Origin: Hydractinia symbiolongicarpus
Taxonomy: Eukaryota; Cnidaria; Hydrozoa; Anthoathecata; Hydractiniidae
Direction of reading: 5' to 3'
DNA: 64,000 nt
Assembly: GCF_029227915.1 (NCBI RefSeq)
Contig: NC_079877.1
Coordinates: 15,734,851 to 15,798,850 of the forward strand
Position numbers and translations under genes: made by a program. Below, one piece after another: positions 1 to 10,784 of this stretch. Position 1 is the first letter of the stretch. Each line of letters begins with the position of its first letter. The notes beneath the pieces were generated by a model. That model saw only the letters and a list, made by a program, of their open reading frames with translations. It did no database searches and was not told the DNA's origin.

Positions 1-560
1 CTGCAAATGTCATAATTTTTATATTGCTATTTTTCTCTTTATATGTGTTTTACTAAGCATGAATAGCTAGCTGGCGTCTTCCCAGTTTAACTATATTTAA
101 CTGGGTATCTGTCTTATCTAATGTTACCTTCAGACTCCATATCTAAACCTAGCTAGCTAACTGATGATTAATGTTGTTATTCCTCTTTTAGCTATTTATA
201 TCCACCTTAGTAGTCAAACTTAGGGATCTTATTTGAGCACGAATTATGATGTAACAAGCCACAAAATCTTTTAAAGACTTATTGAACTTTTAGGGTAGTG
301 TGAGGAAAAACTTTACTTTAAGAGGAATGATTTTGTAAAACTAAAGTGTGTGCGTTAATTGGAGTAAGTTTTATTGTTTTGTTGTTGACATCCTGTTAAA
401 CTTCTGTAAGCTCGCATGTAAATTACAAGGTTATATATTTTTACAAGGGTAGTGGTTGATATTTTTACAAAGTTTGTTGACATTTTTTGGGAAATTTACC
501 TGGGTTTTTTGCATTTGTGGTTAAAATTTCTCAGCAGAGAATAGTATGGTTGCCGTTTAT
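1..560. other. no gene seen, AT-rich
   Basis: No coding signal, repeat end or RNA gene is visible. The stretch is AT-rich with many stops in all frames. Confidence 0.5.
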
Positions 561-1760
561 ATTGTTTGTATTGCAAACTGCTGTTTTTTAAATGTTGTGG
601 ACTTTTGTGGAAAAAGACCACATGCAAAATACTGAAAGAACAAATTTTTGTACAATTAGACTGTGAGCTGAAGTTGGATTTTTTTTATATTTTGTTTTAT
701 AAACTTTTTTTAAGCTTTAAACTAACTGTAAGTAATGTAATTACGGGAATAAATATTTGGTGATGATAAAAAATTACTGAATGTTCAGACTGAAACTGTT
801 TAACTTTTGTGAGGGAGGACCATATGCAAGTATATATACTAAAAATAATAATTTGATATTTTACACTTTCCAAGTTGTATTTTTGTATGCACTTAAATGA
901 CTGCTTTTTCTGAGTTGAATTTGATGGGTTTCATATCAATTTTGTGGAAGATTTTATGGGTGAAAACAATATAAAACATGCCAATTGAACTGATTTTTGT
1001 TCTTATTTTGATTTGCTCCTCATAAACCTTTGTGTTCTACATTTATTGTAAACTTTTGTGAGGAAGGACCATATATATATATACAATGTTTTCAAAATAA
1101 TGATTTTTGTTGATTTGAAATTTACTCCTTGCTCATTGCTTTTTCGACATTTCAGTTTAAAATGTTTGGTAAAGTCAGTACGGATCATGAGACAAAAAAA
1201 TTGTTTTGCTAACCGGTTAATTTTTACATTTTGTGCATATTTTTGCGGGAGAGGATGGTATGCAACCGAATAAATGATTTTTCAAAGTTTAACTTTTTGT
1301 TTTTTGGTGTTTTGAGTTTGTTTAAGTTTGGCTTTTTTATGTTGTTCAGGTTGTATTGTTGTATAAGCATTTAGGGAAAAGACAATGTTTAAAATGCATA
1401 AAGAACTTATTTCATAGATCTGTGCTTACTGTTGCAAGCCTTTCTTTTCGACATTTCAGATTAAAATATTGAAGGTTTTCAACATAATCACATAATAAGA
1501 TGTATACATATTTGAGATGTGTTATTTCTGACATTATTATTATTGTTGTCGTAACTGTCTGGGTTGTGACTGTCAATGTTGTAACTTTCTACTAACTAGA
1601 TTTTACACCATGCACGTCGTTGTTTTTCATATTTTGTCTGACGTTTTGTTGGGAGGATTTCATGCGATTTGACATTTGATATTTTGTGTTAGATTTTAAG
1701 AACTTTTTTGTTAAATTATGACTTATATACTTTCTTTTTATGCATTTTCAGATTATTATT
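560..1760. repeat. degenerate tandem repeat region
   Basis: Diverged copies of the same phrases recur every 190-300 bp. One is an 'aacttttgtgaggNaggacca' block followed by 'tatgca' or 'tatata', near 601, 801, 1051 and 1243. The other is 'gacatttcagNttaaaat', near 1145 and 1450, with a weaker copy near 1745. The short open frames here are not conserved between copies, so I read this as an old satellite-like or element-derived array, not a gene. Confidence 0.45.
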
Positions 1761-1880
1761 TTTAGTAAAAGGCATATTCAATATACTGAAATATTTGCTG
1801 ATGTCATCAAAATTCAAATGACAGAACTTTTCAATTGTTTTTCTGCTTAAGTGGATTTTACCACGGGCCTAATCTACTAG
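1760..1880 (+). mobile_element. Helitron 3' end (truncated copy)
   Basis: The segment ends with a short hairpin (gtgg..ccac, about 1851-1864), a 12-nt spacer and CTAG at 1877-1880. This is the layout of a Helitron 3' terminus (hairpin, 10-12 nt, CTRR). The last 120 bp resemble the end of the next copy. No 5' end was found, so the copy is truncated or diverged upstream. Confidence 0.55.
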
Positions 1881-2462
1881 TCTCTTATAATAATACGGAG
1901 CTTCTGTCTGTGACTTTTGCAAAGTGGATAAAATTTCTTTTATAAAGTCTATAAAACATCGCCTATAAATTTGTTCTGTAAATTAGCAAACTTTGACGTT
2001 AAAGCAATATTGACGTCAAAGGAAAGTATATTAAGATTAGTGAAGCCATTGCATTGCACTTTTAAATTTAAGGCTTAATAACTTGGAAACGGGTGGAAAT
2101 AACTGACGTCATCTCCTGCGTGGGTAACTAGGGACCACCTAGGACCAATTTGGGTAAGTTTCCCAAACCTGGGTCCCCAAATCCGTTTCGGAATGGGTGG
2201 GTTGATGACGTCATCAAAAAACCTTTAAACCCTAATATCTCTGCAACCGTTTGTCAAAAGTACATAATCCTATACATTTTCTTGATCAGCGTTTCAAGAT
2301 CTATACGATAGAGGCAACAGGTATACAAATTTCTAAAAAAAAATTTATCAGTTTTGACGGGGCCATTGCTGACGTCAGCAAAATCTTTAAATTCTTATAT
2401 CTCATTAACATCCAAATTTTTATCCTGCTTTAGTGGATTTTTCCACGGGCTTTATCGACTAG
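1881..2462 (+). mobile_element. non-autonomous Helitron, 582 bp
   Basis: It starts with TC directly after the CTAG of the preceding copy (tctcttataataatacgg, then a gtctgt run). It ends with hairpin gtggatttttccac, a 12-nt spacer and CTAG at 2459-2462, followed by T, as expected for Helitron insertion between A and T. No Rep/helicase is present, so it depends on another element. Internal sequence around 2070-2340 recurs at 40.93-41.2 kb, which shows a dispersed family. The abutting CTAG|TC junction indicates a head-to-tail rolling-circle array. Confidence 0.65.
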
Positions 2463-5128
2463 TATACATATATTTGCAACAATTTGTATATATATACAAG
2501 ACTAAGCAACCGTATTTGTAGCATATATATATGTTATTAAAATGAAGACATAAATTTTCTCATTTAGAGTATTTGCATGAATGTTGTGTGTATTTTTGTT
2601 CATGCGATGAAGAACTGAATTCTCTTGTGCAGTACAATGTATGGCCTGCAACTCCTACAAAACCACTAACAGCTGTATCTATGGATCTACTTTTCACCTT
2701 CATAGCTTTGCAATTAGAAGGGAAAATATCACTATTATCTTTTTGTGATGCACTTTCTTGTAAAAGTGGAATTCTTGATCACCAGTTGGTTAGTCGGTTG
2801 CAATATTGTGTGTGCGAGTCAAATGTGAGTCAAAAGAACATTTATAGTAATTAGAGCTTGTGTAATTTTAATCATTTTTCTAGAGAAAATGTCTTTATCA
2901 CTTTTTGAAAACAGATGCAATTGACCAATTTAGACAATTTTGCTATGGCTAACTTAACTTGAAGACAGTAAGTCCGAATTATTCTGGATTTAGGAAATGT
3001 GCAGCTTGCCCAAATGTAGGAGAAAGCTTATGAAGCAATTATTAACTTTACTACCAACTTTAGGATCTTGTTAGAATAGTTTATATATATATCTAATTGT
3101 GAATAAATTTAGAAAAATGGAAGCTTGTTTTATTGTATGGATGCCAATTTTGGGTTGGTCTTGAAAAAATCTTCTTCTAAATCAAAAAAGATGCCAATAC
3201 AGTCAGAGCAGTTGTTTGTTGCAGATACTGAAGTTGTTAATTTTTTGGAGAAATACGACGATTCATCAGGGGAAACAAGGAAAGTGAGTAATATATTTAA
3301 AATATTTATACAAAAACACTTAACTTTAATCAAAAAAAATGTTATTTATGTATGTGGCATTATGTGCATATATATATATATATATATATGTATATGTGAT
3401 ATATTTTTTAGGATTGCAGTAATTTTCAAGCTGGCAACAACATCCGTTCTAAGCGGAAGACAAATAAGCTCAGTGTTACTGGTGTGTTTGGCATGTCGTG
3501 TCGACATGAATATTCAAAATTATTTTTAAATATGTGCCATGGGGAAAGGTGGGTTAAGCATATACTTATTTGTGGTTAAATTGTGTAGATGTTCATGATT
3601 TTTATATGATGGGAAATTTTGTTTTTTTCATATAAGGAAAAAGGGTGACTGACATTTCTTAGGTTGGGTTATGCTGTTATGCTGTTAGATAAGATTTTGC
3701 AGGAATCTAATGGAAAACAATTAAATGTGCATATAGTATACGATATGGCATGTGTTTTAAAACGACACTTACAGGTTAGTTACAAAAACTTTCAAATATC
3801 AAGTGTATGAGAAAGCGGTTCTTTAACAGCAGAGTGATAAAGAAATGTTTTATAATACAATTTTTATACAGAAAAAACAAACCATGACGTAGTACAACCA
3901 TTTCAATTTCGGTATACCTTTGTTTCCTTCATATGGTCACAACGTTAATTGCCAGATAGGTAATTATTATCACTTGTTTAAGTGCTTAAGATCATAATAT
4001 TGTTACTTCAATGTAGTGTGTACCTAGATAAAGAACTCCATTCGAAGACTAGAGTCATTTGGTCTCATGGACGGAGAATTTATGGAAAGACTTTGGTCAT
4101 ACTTGCGCTCGTTTTCCAAAATTACTAAAGAGATGACCCCCGCTCATCGCATGGATTTACTGCGTGACGCTTTAATGCATTTTGGATCAATCAAAATGGG
4201 CAATATAGGTATACATAGGTAGAATAAAGCAAAAGAGGTAAACATGATTAAATAATGTAGTATTTATAAAAGGTTTATTAATTTAGGAAATACATTGGTA
4301 AATCTTTATGAAACAGCCAATAAAACGATTAAGTCGTGCTTTGATGAACTTAATACAATATGCTCAAACTTTCAAGGTATGTTAAGTAGTGAAGATGTTC
4401 TACAACCTTAAGACCGGGAATACTAAGTGTATTTTTCTCAGAGTTTTTTTTTACGCATGTGCATATTTTAAATCGTTATCGAATACTTCTCCGTTAAACT
4501 TACGAACGCAGAAAGTTATTTAAAAAACTTTTTTTGTTAAAACATCGAGGGCAGAGAATTTTAATTAGAAAAAGTACTTTTTAAAGCCTATATATAATTT
4601 GTTTGTCAATTGTATTCTTAGTAAGTATCACATCAGACGTGTTGAATGCGTGGAAAAGCGAGGAGGATGAAGCGGTAACAAAACAGTCTTCAAATGCGAA
4701 AGGTAATTTTTAGTAATTTAAACGGGTGCGCGTAGGGGAGAATAAGCGAGAGTCACTATTGATTTCAAATTGATCTAGATATTGAATGGACTCAGTGCTA
4801 CTATCGAAAGCTCAAAGAATTTTGGAAAGAAAAGCGCCTGTCACCGATGAGTGAAAAAAATTATTTAATTATGTTAGGCATCCTAAAGTTTGCGCTGTTA
4901 TATTATATAAGAAGTAATATAACATATATATAAGAAATAAAAGATAACCATTTTTGCGAGTTTTAGGATTGATATCACTCTCAAAAGTCTTAAAAAGAAG
5001 CATAACATTCTTGCACGTTGGACTGTTAGCACTCCTGAATATCAATTCGAAGATAACGCCTTGCAATCCTCACAAGATGAAGCCATATGCCAACTATACC
5101 ACGGGGTATCAGAACGAATTATGTTGTT
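2463..5128 (+). pseudogene. KDZ transposase, left copy (5'-truncated)
   Basis: Multi-exon remnant of a Kyakuja-Dileera-Zisupton (KDZ) DNA transposase, which would cut and paste its own element in the nucleus. Exons in order: about 2566-2830 (WPATPTKP...QLEGKISLLSFCDAL); 3125-3284 (CMDANFGLVLKKS, first catalytic Asp); 3412-3549 (GVFGMSCRHEYSKLFLNMCH); about 3664-3773 (YDMACVLKRHL, second Asp); about 3870-3957 (SYGHNVNCQ); 4031-4210 (GLMDGEFMERLWSYLR, catalytic Glu, then KEMTPAHRMDLL); about 4968-5128. Exons are bounded by AG/GT sites. Lesions include an in-frame TAG near 3888 and a damaged exon end near 4855. The N-terminal Cys-cluster exons and the C-terminus are missing. The family call rests on the ordered motifs. 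Confidence 0.85.
2463..5128 (+). repeat. left arm of a 2.7-kb inverted repeat
   Basis: This segment matches the reverse complement of 12461-15188 almost base for base, introns included. Differences are scattered substitutions, AT-microsatellite length changes and one replaced block near 4860. Similarity starts one base after the Helitron CTAG (2463) and stops abruptly at 5128, inside an exon. Confidence 0.9.
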
Positions 5129-5680
5129 GGGTGCATGTCTAAAAAATACACAATTTTAAACCTAATTTGTGCTCTCACATGAAGTATCCTTAATTTCAAG
5201 GCCCGTTTTATACATGTAAGATCACAGGAGGTTCGGGTTCAAATCCCGATTGGGCATATTTTTGAAGAAATTTGTTGCAGATAAATTATTCTTGATGGAA
5301 AATCCCAACATGAGATTAACAACCCCTTAGTTAGAATACCTTCTGTTAAATTTGAATAATGTGTTTTACCATATATTTCTGTCGTTAAAATTTTTTCTTT
5401 GATATTGATGCGAATGAGCACAATAATGTATGGACTTAACAATATTTAATTATATATTAATTATTATTTAAATAATTAATAATTAAGTCTAACCATATTT
5501 AACCATGTATTAATTATTAAGGTCAGGTAGGGTAAAGTAAGAAGCATAATTGAATTGACCTGGCATTACCTGATAAGATAGGTGTTATAAAAATTAAATT
5601 ATCAAATTAAGAGTTAGTCGACAAGGCTTCCTTTATCTATCTTGGGTTTTTTTAATCCTGCTCAAGGATCTTTTTTTTAG
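5129..5680 (+). other. intergenic AT-rich stretch with tRNA-like scrap
   Basis: At 5203-5259 there is a T-arm-like block (cgggttcaaatcccg) with possible acceptor pairing (gcccgtt / attgggc) but no D-arm. It looks like a shortened tRNA pseudogene or SINE piece. The rest, including the near-palindromic 'taattatt' run at 5450-5520, carries no gene. Confidence 0.35.
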
Positions 5681-7583
5681 ACACGTGGAATCAAGTCAGA
5701 ATGGCTGTAGCTCCCGTACTTAAGGCAATTCCAAACAAAAGCGTCCTGTCTTAAGAAGACTTCGAGAACAGCTGGAGGTATTGTAACACTAGTTATTTGT
5801 TTATATATTTTTAGAAAGAATAGTTGCTGTACATCTCTGGGAAAGTTCTTGTCAACAATGAAAGAGCTTTGTTCTTGTGCATTTAAAACAACTATTTTAG
5901 CAACACAATTTATAATTTGTTCTTTTCAGCGAAAGGCTAAATGTATGTTAAAGACATGCTCGGTAAAAGATTTCTTTCGTCATATCGAAGAGGATTTGAC
6001 CAAACGCTTTGACTTGGTAAATCTTTAAAGCAACAATTATGTGTTAACGATTTTGTTGAATATAAAAATGACATGGCTTAAAGACAAAATTTATCGAGTT
6101 TTACACAGTTTTGAAAAGCAAATACTATAGAGAATATTAGTTCAACTTTTTAAGGAGAAAATTCTTTTCTGTATAACTCGGCTGTTACTATTGTTTACCT
6201 TCAGGTTGACTTTCATTTAACACTTGGTATGGCAGCATTGAAAAGTACTCTGGTAGGAGATATTTCATTTCCATATTTTCACTTCTGTGGCAATTATAAT
6301 ATGCTCATCACTTTGTTTCCAATTTTAACATACATAGGCACCTTTACAAGAGGCGGACATGAAAACGACATAGCCGAAGTACATAATGATTTACACTCTG
6401 GAGTACAAACTAATGAGTTGGAAAAGTCTGCAGAATAGATGTTGTTTTTTCTTGCTCAAATATTTCTTTAATAAACATTAATTTTCTTTTTTGCTTATTT
6501 TACTTAGGATTGTTCTCGTGACTCAAAAAAACAACGGCTTACCTTTACCTTTCCGGTGCCCATAGAGAACGAAAAGCTAAAAATGGAATTGAATAAAGCA
6601 AAAGAAGCTGTTGAAAGATACAAGCAGATCGTATCGAGTCAAAAGAAGACTATACACATTCTGAAAGAGAAAAATTCTTCGATAATGCTGCAATGTGCGG
6701 ATTTCACAAAGCTAAAGATGTTTAAACAGCTTGGACATTCTCGATCGTCACTAATGGTTGATGCATCGTTGTTTTCATCGTTCTTCCATAATGGCGATCC
6801 GTTTTTACAAGAACAAACGCCCACAATTTTGACAAGTGAGGTAATCTCCGGCCTGGCTTCCAATGGTTCATTTCGCAGAAAGGACCCGTGCTGTGTTTGA
6901 CGATGGAGATTCTGTAATTTTAAAAAGTTACTTAGCACTTGGTAAAGAGGAAACATCTCTGCGCAACCTAGCTTATGTTAGCCACGAAGCACGACTGCTA
7001 CAGTTTGTTGGGAATCATCCCAATATTGTACAGGTCTTTGGTATTGTACACGCCAAAGGAAAATTTCATTCTGTGCTTAGCTGTGAAGGGGATAGCAGCA
7101 TAAAAATTTTGCTGAAGCGGAAGGTAATATTTCCCACAGAAGACATAATGAAACAAATGATTATTGGGCTAGCTAAAGCACTCTCTTTTTTATTTGATAA
7201 AGGAGTGTTACACAACAACATAATTCCTAAAAATGTCATGGTGAAAGGTAGTGACTTCACTCCGGTCATTATCGGGTTTTCATTCGCATGTCGAGTGTCT
7301 TGTGCGAAATCTAACGTTAAAGACGTTTCAAAAAGAACTTAACCGATCATCATAACGTGGCACCAGAATTGTATAGGGGAAGCGGCGTGCCATACATGAC
7401 CGATATTTACGCGTTTGTATTTACTGTTGCAACAATTATGGAATTAAAACCTCTGAATTTCAAAGATGCGCTCCTTGAAAGTCGCATTGAACGCTTTGTT
7501 TTTAAATGCATAGATAATCATGTTGGTTTGCGAGCCCCGCATAATTTTTTTTCTAGAAAGGTTGAGAGGGTTTTGTATTGTTA
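5681..7583 (+). pseudogene. kinase-like multi-exon pseudogene
   Basis: Exons bounded by AG/GT and in phase 0 can be placed at 5681-5777, 5930-6016 and 6205-6252. A less clear exon starts at 6338, and a long one at 6508 opens with a coiled-coil-like stretch (KLKMELNKAKEAVERYKQIV). From about 6835 a protein-kinase fold follows: a Gly-rich loop remnant (GLASNGSF), VILKSYLALGKEE for the Lys strand, HEARLLQFVGNHPNIVQVFG, LLKRKVIFPTEDIMKQMI, and a catalytic-loop equivalent reading HNNIIPKNVMV. Then come IIGFSFACR in place of DFG and APELYRGSGVPYMTDIYAF. HRD is HNN and DFG is GFS, so catalytic Asp residues are gone. There is a frameshift near 6860, another near 7340, and stops in the 5' exons. It lies between two KDZ copies and may be transposon cargo (inference). 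Confidence 0.6.
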
Positions 7584-8183
7584 GGCATGCATACATGTTT
7601 TATAATTTGCTCGAGTTAAGAATAGTTTATAGCATCCCAATTGCCTTGGAGTACGGTGTTTTGACTATTTGTTCAATAAGTCACGTAAATGGATGTTCAG
7701 GGGAGTTCATTGCACGGTCAGCATCTTGCGAAAGGTTTCAATTTCAATAGACAAACCAAATTAGTTATATTTTATGTAAAACTATTGTAAAGTAAAACAG
7801 AAAAAAATTATGTTTGTAATTTTGCATGTGCAATTTAGCATTAAATTATAATTTCCCTTACCATCTCAAGTCCCCTGTACAATTATATTACCCAGGCGAT
7901 TACATTGACTCAGGGCCGTAACTGACACAAATTTTTTTTGTTGTTGTTGAAAGGGAGAAATTTTACCCTTTAAATTGGTAAAAACGCATCCTCTGCGTTT
8001 TCCTTCATATTTACCATGATTGACAAATATTTTAAGAGGGCTGTGGCCCCCGGCCTCCTAGGCCACAACGATCCTGCCAGCCGATTAGTTTTAGTTTTAT
8101 CGTTCACTACTTGAGCAGAAAGCAATATAAGAAACTAGCGAAGGCGCAAAAAAAATTGTTGTTTTAAAATAAAAATACACGCT
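7584..8183. other. no gene seen
   Basis: AT-rich spacer between the + strand kinase-like pseudogene and the - strand chromodomain exon. A small GC-rich hairpin (tgtggcc...ggccaca) lies near 8041-8066. No other support for a feature. Confidence 0.45.
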
Positions 8184-8533
8184 TTACATTTTGTTCAAAA
8201 AATATCTTTTTACATCAGCTGAATTTACATTCTCCTCCGGCTCCCACGTTGGTACCTCATAACCAATCCACTTTATCAGGTATTCTGTAATATTTTGATC
8301 TTCACCTTCTCTATCTCTATCCTTCAGGATGTAATCGACAAAGCCTTCATCAATACTGGCATTACTTCTTGAAGGGTTATGTCGAGGCCTCTTGTGTTCG
8401 GGACTTTATCGGTCAGCTCAAGCATTTGACAATTGTCGTCAAGCTGACTCATTTTTCTATGACTTCCTTTCTTTCTTTTCTTTACATTTGAGGAAACAGG
8501 ATCTGTCAAAATTTCAGTCACCGCATCTTCCAT
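8184..8533 (-). pseudogene. chromodomain-containing 3' exon(s)
   Basis: Read on the minus strand, about 8345 down to 8184 gives FVDYILKDRDREGEDQNITE, then YLIKWIGYEVPTWEPEENV and a TAA stop at 8186-8184. YLIKWxGY...TWEPEENV is the chromodomain core, with its aromatic-cage Tyr and Trp residues. Chromodomains bind methyl-lysine histone tails and are common at the C-termini of transposon proteins. A second open frame at 8533-8324 (with KKRKKGSHRKMSQLDDN) lies just upstream but one base out of frame, so either a splice or a frameshift separates them. It appears to be the C-terminus of the same gene as the GTF2I-like and homeobox-like pieces up to 10510. Confidence 0.65.
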
Positions 8534-8655
8534 ATTTTTATTGACAACCTCAATATTTTCTACGACTGCGTCGGTAGGAGGTTGGAGACTAATCTGGTGA
8601 CCCTGGTGGGATTGGTTTTTCGCTGTATAACTATGGGAAAATAAGGTTTTATTCC

Positions 8656-8811
8656 TTCAAGGAAAGAAACTTTGCTGTTTCGCGATTTTTGGCATTTTTA
8701 CTGGGAAAGTTTAGCAAATTTTTGCCAATCTGTAAAATGTTGGCAAAAATTTGCTAAACGTTCCCAGTAAAAATGCCAAAAACCGCGAACCGCAAAGTTT
8801 CTTTCCTTGAA
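8656..8811. repeat. foldback element (72-bp arms, 13-bp loop)
   Basis: Arms 8656-8727 and 8741-8811 are near-perfect reverse complements (ttcaaggaaagaaactttg ... caaagtttctttccttgaa), separated by 13 bases. It is a compact snapback or MITE lying in a presumed intron of the minus-strand gene. Confidence 0.8.
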
Positions 8812-8900
8812 AAAATATTATTTTCATAAATCTTTTTAAATGACAAATATAAACAAACGACTTAGACTGCGGTAAATTATTTTTGGCACTTGACCTGACC

Positions 8901-9015
8901 ATAAGGGAATTAATTTTTAGGGAATTCATTCTCGCAAAATATTAGGACTTGCTAACTTCGCGAAAATCATTTTTTTTTTTCGAAACATTTTCCCGTAAAA
9001 TTAATTCCCTTAAGG
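8901..9015. repeat. small inverted-repeat element
   Basis: Terminal repeats taagggaattaatttt (about 8902-8917) and aaaattaattccctta (about 8998-9013) flank about 80 bp containing ttcgcgaaaa. The structure fits a short MITE. It overlaps the 3' part of the GTF2I-like frame. Confidence 0.6.
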
Positions 9016-9190
9016 TATGATATGATGTAAAAAAAGAACTGTTTTTCTGTAATGGATGTTCCATGTTATCCAATAATATGGATAGTTCCAATTTCGTACA
9101 GTTTGACGGTTTCTTAAAAATTAAACCCGGTGGTATTCCGAGAACTTCTACTTCGCCTTCAGTTATCTTTCGATACGGTACACGCGTCAA
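9014..9190 (-). pseudogene. GTF2I-repeat-like exon
   Basis: Minus-strand frame reading RVPYRKITEGEVEVLGIPPG then LIFKKPSNCTKLELSILLDN. The order VPY..., GxPxGxxFxxPS..., LxxxL matches the DNA-binding repeat of the TFII-I (GTF2I) family, where the usual core is GLPEGIPFRRPS. The frame runs on into the MITE at 8901-9015, so the 3' boundary is uncertain. It lies between the chromodomain exon and the homeobox-like exon on the same strand, which suggests one multidomain nuclear protein. Confidence 0.5.
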
Positions 9191-9443
9191 TTTTCCACAT
9201 GATGCTAAATCTATTTAAATATTTGTATGAACATCATAAATATCGCAGAAAGCCTCGTATACCAGCGTCGAATTGTAGGACCTGTAGCGTTTTTTTGATA
9301 TCTTATATCAAATATTTGGATAATCGTCATATCAAAAAACGCTATTAGCTCTGATGCATGAAAGTGCAAAATACTTACATATCTTTTTGTTAAGCGCTTC
9401 AGTAACTTTGTCTCTATCACTTTTTGAAGCTTTGGCACTGTTC

Positions 9444-10015
9444 TCAGAAACACCTAAAATTATAAATAGCTGAATAATTGCTAAAGCTAACATATTTATT
9501 CACGTTGTTTGGAGGAAAACATATTTTTGTCGGAAACTTCAAACTTGCAGCGAAACATGAAAACTCCCTCTCGATATCATGGTGCTGTTCTACAAAGTCT
9601 ACACCTCGTTGGCTGCCGTACACAGAAGTGTGACCTCTATTCCTCTCGCAATCAACATCAATAACCAATGTTTCTATGCCAAATGACAACATTTCTTTGC
9701 ACTAGAATAACAAGGTAATTAAGAAGAATGTTTTCAACATTGGGTTATATTAACTTAATAATTGTTAAAGAACCTTTGCTTAAATAAATTTACAGAAATT
9801 TCTCTCCTGGTAGTCAATAATGTTTACCAGGGATTCAATCTTTCGGCGAGTCTGTTGAATTTTTAGCCGTTGTTGTGCGCCCATGTCTTTGAATTCCGGA
9901 AGTTTGTAGCTTTATCACAGTACGATGACTTTTCAATTTCTGACAATCCACCCCATGCTCGAATGGCTTTTTTTAATGCTAAAGCGCTATCATGGTTAGT
10001 ACCTAAAATATATCA
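9444..10015 (-). pseudogene. internal exons of the minus-strand gene, unrecognised
   Basis: After an acceptor-like tattttag near 10015, the minus strand reads ALKKAIRAWGGLSEIEKSSY, which faintly resembles the end of an HMG box. After a frame change it reads MGAQQRLKIQQTRRKIESLV, a likely coiled coil, then YQERNFCKFI. A further open frame at 9692-9444 holds MLSFGIETLVIDVDCERNRG and no domain I recognise. The pieces fit one gene with introns between 10510 and 8184, but frame breaks argue for decay. The HMG comparison is weak. Confidence 0.35.
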
Positions 10016-10225
10016 ATTCAAAATTAAACTTCTGTCTTAACATGTGAAATGAATGTAATTATTTTTTACAAAAACTAGTTCACATTGCCTGTCAGAGAGG
10101 AAATATACTCGGATCGAAATATATCAAATCCTCGCATCGGTCATGCACGGAGTTTTTCTGTTTTTTTTCCTGCTTTTTTCTTCTTTTTTGATCAATCCAG
10201 TTCTAAATAAAGATAAAGTGTTAAA

Positions 10226-10510
10226 TTATTTTCGTGACTCATCGTCTTTTGGTAAATGGCGATAGAGCGGAAACTGAACCTTGACTTGGATCTCTGTTAG
10301 CCCTGTTTTTTCTACCGCTTCCCTCAGTAAAGTCAAAGAACCAATGTTGTCTCTTCCGTAACACGTCATTCCCTTGTCGTACATAGCTTCTAGTAAATCA
10401 AGTTGCTCCTGCGATTTTTGTGTTCTTTTCGTTATTGTGCTGGAGGCCATATCGTTATACTCAACTAAAATAGGAATAGGTTTTGGCGTGAAAACAGCGT
10501 TCGGATTCAC
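10226..10510 (-). pseudogene. homeobox-like N-terminal exon
   Basis: Open frame of 94 codons starting with ATG at 10510. Residues about 28-85 read TKRTQKSQEQLDLLEAMYDK ... LREAVEKTGLTEIQVKVQF. The pattern KRTxxxxxQLxxLExxYxxG...GLTEIQVKxxF is that of a homeodomain-like helix-turn-helix, but the WFxN recognition helix is replaced by QFPLYRHL. It is probably the 5' coding exon of the minus-strand gene ending in the chromodomain. Similar homeodomain-like folds occur in transposon-encoded DNA-binding proteins. Family assignment is tentative. Confidence 0.45.
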
Positions 10511-10784
10511 GACTAAGGACTTGAACGTAACATAGCGTCTGGCATTGCAAACAACAGATTACTAATGTTTCACTCTAGTATATGATACACTATATCCATC
10601 GTTGCTTCTCCTATAGACAGCTTTTGTTTTAAATAGACGGGGACAACTAAACGTCTGGGCATTTTTGTAAAATTTAATTTAAGATAAATTACTCTGCGGG
10701 CTATTCAAAAATTCTTCTGGTTTTGTGAAATCATAGAAGTTTATCAATATTGCATGTTCTTTATGCAATATTCTTTCTGAATAT

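Noticed and set aside
566-1273. Short open frames in the left 1.3 kb
   Set aside because: They overlap degenerate repeats, differ between copies and have no motif or splice context.
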